This document shows, piece by piece, positions 61,942-64,000 of a stretch of DNA of 64,000 nt. This stretch comes from Nemophila menziesii (lineage: Eukaryota > Streptophyta > Magnoliopsida > Boraginales > Hydrophyllaceae): positions 496,001 through 560,000 of the forward strand of contig JARWIR010000094.1 in assembly GCA_029959085.1 (NCBI GenBank). Reading direction: 5' to 3'. Position numbers and translations under genes: made by a program. The notes below the pieces were generated by a model, which was given only the letters and a program-made list of their open reading frames with translations, was not told the origin of the DNA and did no database searches. Each line of letters starts with the position of its first letter. Position 1 is the first letter of the stretch.

Positions 61942-64000
61942 CCTGTTGTAATTGTTAATTTTTCAATTATGATGTTTCAGTTCTGTATTTCAAGTTATTG
62001 ATAAGTTTGTCCTTTTTTTGTTTTTTCATTATATTATACGTGTCATCCTCTTATGACAGAACAGGAGAACAGGAGGACTATATAGTTATTTATTAAAATA
62101 AATAATCACATAAAATTAACATTAATAATGTAAATGCAAATAAAAAAAGATTTTACATTGTAAGAAAATCGTAAAATGAGTGAGTAAAGTGTTTCATTTA
62201 CAAGATAAAGGGCTAAGTGTTAAAAAGTGAATCTTTGCTTCAAGCCAATCTCTTTTTCTTTCCTTGCGTAACTAGGGTAGTTTAGGGGACCATGGCCCAC
62301 CCGAGTTTTGATATTTCATTTTGATCCTTAAAGTTTAATTTTATAAAAAACAATTTCTGATATCTTGGTTTTCAGAACATTCACTTGGTCCCGCATATTT
62401 TAGAGTTAAATCTTGAAGTATTAATTTATTTTTTTCTATATAAACTCTTTTTGTTTATATAATTTAATATAATTTGTATGATTTTCATTCAATACTTCTT
62501 GCATAATTATGATTTAATATAAATCCACTACAGGGCACATTAAAATTTTAACAGGTTACAATTCCAATTACTCTTTTACCCTTTTTTGTTTTTATTTCTG
62601 ATATATATTTATTTGATCAAAAATATTTTAAATTCTAATAATTTTTCCTTCTCTCTCATATCTCTAACCTCCCCTTTCTCGCACGTGAAAACCAGATCTT
62701 GCCATGAGCTTCTGTGAGACGATAGCATAATACTGGTTTCAAACAAAGGTATATTTGATTACAAACTTTATTATCCCATTTCTATATAACTTATGCTGAT
62801 GATACGTATTGTTTAGTCAAATGTGCGAGCTTATTATCAAACTTTTCTTGATGATAAAACTCAAATATCATATGATAAGAAGATCAAGAGTTATGGTCCA
62901 TTGCTAAAAGACAAGGAAGTGATATTATGAATACGTAGGGCATCAGATTCTAATTCAAGAGATTCGGTGGGATGTAGACGATTTTGGAAGTGACGTGATG
63001 AAGGATTTAGAGAACAACTTTCTTGGGAGGCTCCTGGAATGTTAATAGAACAAGAAACAAGAATATGAGGACAGTGCATACAAAATACCGCATCTTGGCT
63101 TTAGAAAATTATTGAGTTGGTTTGTTTTGTCAATTTTTGAACTCCTAGTTTAATTTTTTAGTTGCTTTGTTTTGTCAATTTTTGTACTGCTAATTTTTGT
63201 AATGCTAGTCTTTTCTTATAATCATTAGTATTTTTGTAATAATTAGTAGTAATTTCAATTCAATTTCTTTTCTTTTTGTTATTTCCCTTATTTGAACGTA
63301 GTCGCAAAGCAAAATTCCAAAAACTCAATGAATTTTCTCGATACTCGGAAAAGTTATTGTACGTACAAAGCATACAATCATACTCAGTACGAGGATACTC
63401 AGTCTAGTAACTCAATAAAAAAATTTAAACACTTAGTAACTTTTTCCGTTACTGAGCACTTTTTCCTATACTCAGTATCTTTTTCCATACTCAATACTCC
63501 ATACCAGTAACGTTTTTCACACTCGGAACGCCATACTCAGAACTTTTTCAGGCGGTGGTCGGCGATGGTTGGTGGTTGTGGTCGGTGCTGAAAATTCTTG
63601 ATAGTTAATGAAGGAGGAGAGAGAAAAAAGGATATAGAAGGAGAGAGATTAATGGTAATAGAAGAGAAAAAAGAAGGAGAGGGTTCATTTGTGGCACCAA
63701 GATAGTCTCCAAGACCGAATTCACCCTACGATTTTTAGGACCAAAATTATAATTGTGTTTTAATTTCTTTGTAGTTTTATATAATAAAATACAAATTTTT
63801 ATATGTAATTTCATCAGAGACAAGACATTGGATCTTGGGTCGTTTAACTTCACCTACTCTATCAAACTTTTTAAATTTATTTTATCACGTTATAATTTAT
63901 TTTATTTGTATATTTTTTAAAATTTTAAAATATAGATTATGTTGTATAATATAGGGAATTATAATGTAATTAATTTATATGAATTTAATATACAAACAAC
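61942..64000 (+). repeat. Repeat unit U16 (partial, cut by window edge)
   Basis: The first 2059 bp of a unit. It shares GTAGTCGCAAAGC near 63298 with U10 and CACTACAGGGCACATT near 62526 with U1 and U10-U13 (U13 differs by one base), so it is the U10 counterpart in the six-unit register. The window ends a few bases before the expected MITE. Confidence 0.93.

Larger units (their letters stand above)
1..64000. repeat. Tandem array of ~4.05 kb units (complex macrosatellite)
   Basis: The same sequence returns in the same orientation sixteen times, with the landmark CCTGTTGTAATTG at 10, 4143, 8198, 12252, 16309, 20364, 24418, 28480, 32550, 36623, 40669, 44734, 49324, 53891, 57942 and 61942. Unit lengths are 4133, 4055, 4054, 4057, 4055, 4054, 4062, 4070, 4073, 4046, 4065, 4590, 4567, 4051 and 4000 bp, then a partial of 2059 bp. 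Units differ by scattered substitutions and small indels, and some variants are shared between non-adjacent units, so this is a real diverged array rather than one unit copied by assembly error. No flanking single-copy DNA is seen. Sequence is strongly AT-rich throughout. The nature (plant nuclear satellite-like array) is inferred from composition and promoter style; the repetition is seen directly. Confidence 0.97.

Noticed and set aside
1..64000. Ribosomal DNA or another known tandem gene cluster such as histones
   Set aside because: No conserved rRNA segment or histone-like protein is visible, and the composition is far too AT-rich for rDNA.
1..64000. LTR retrotransposons arranged in tandem
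   Set aside because: No gag, protease, reverse transcriptase or integrase motifs and no convincing primer binding site were found in the 4 kb unit.

Overview
The window is an uninterrupted head-to-tail tandem array. One AT-rich unit of about 4.05 kb is repeated 15 full times plus a 2.06 kb partial copy that runs off the right edge. I take the unit start at the CCTGTTGTAATTG motif, which falls at 10, 4143, 8198, 12252, 16309, 20364, 24418, 28480, 32550, 36623, 40669, 44734, 49324, 53891, 57942 and 61942 (U1 to U16). No flanking unique DNA is visible, so the array extends beyond the window on at least the right and probably both sides. No rRNA, tRNA, CRISPR, bacterial operon or recognisable conserved protein gene is present.

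The composition, plant-style TATA boxes, a polypurine tract and a Tourist-like miniature transposon point to a nuclear flowering-plant genome. I cannot name the species; the low GC and the short dispersed-repeat-like segments would suit a eudicot, but that is inference. The locus is best described as a complex macrosatellite, or a tandemly amplified fragment of intergenic and transposon-derived DNA.

Layout of a unit, using U1: transposon-like AT-rich DNA (10-770); a stretch with a possible 68 bp intron (about 770-1180); a 45 bp direct repeat (1188-1285); a cluster of degenerate ACTCAG motifs (1413-1614); a polypurine tract (1659-1732) followed by a minus-strand TATA-like box (1824-1832); a TTA-flanked MITE-like fold-back (2053-2260); AT-rich filler with a 16 bp palindrome (2962-2977); a plus-strand core promoter (TATAAATA at 3367-3374); a 27-codon micro-ORF; and a 72-codon hydrophobic ORF (3801-4019). 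The ORFs are not consistently preserved among units, so I regard them as probably non-coding.

The history of the array can be read from shared variants. U2-U5 and most of U6 form a recently homogenised group, and U2 and U3 are nearly identical. U7-U16 form a more diverse group carrying a 23 bp GT-rich insertion. U8, U9 and U10 recur as U14, U15 and U16 about 25.3-25.4 kb away, giving a six-unit higher-order register, and U14 begins with a U7-like segment before switching to U8-like sequence. U12 and U13 are 0.5 kb longer because each carries an internal duplication with an AATCAC microhomology junction. U1 alone carries a 76 bp inverted-repeat-bounded segment. Together these show unequal crossover, gene conversion and local duplication.
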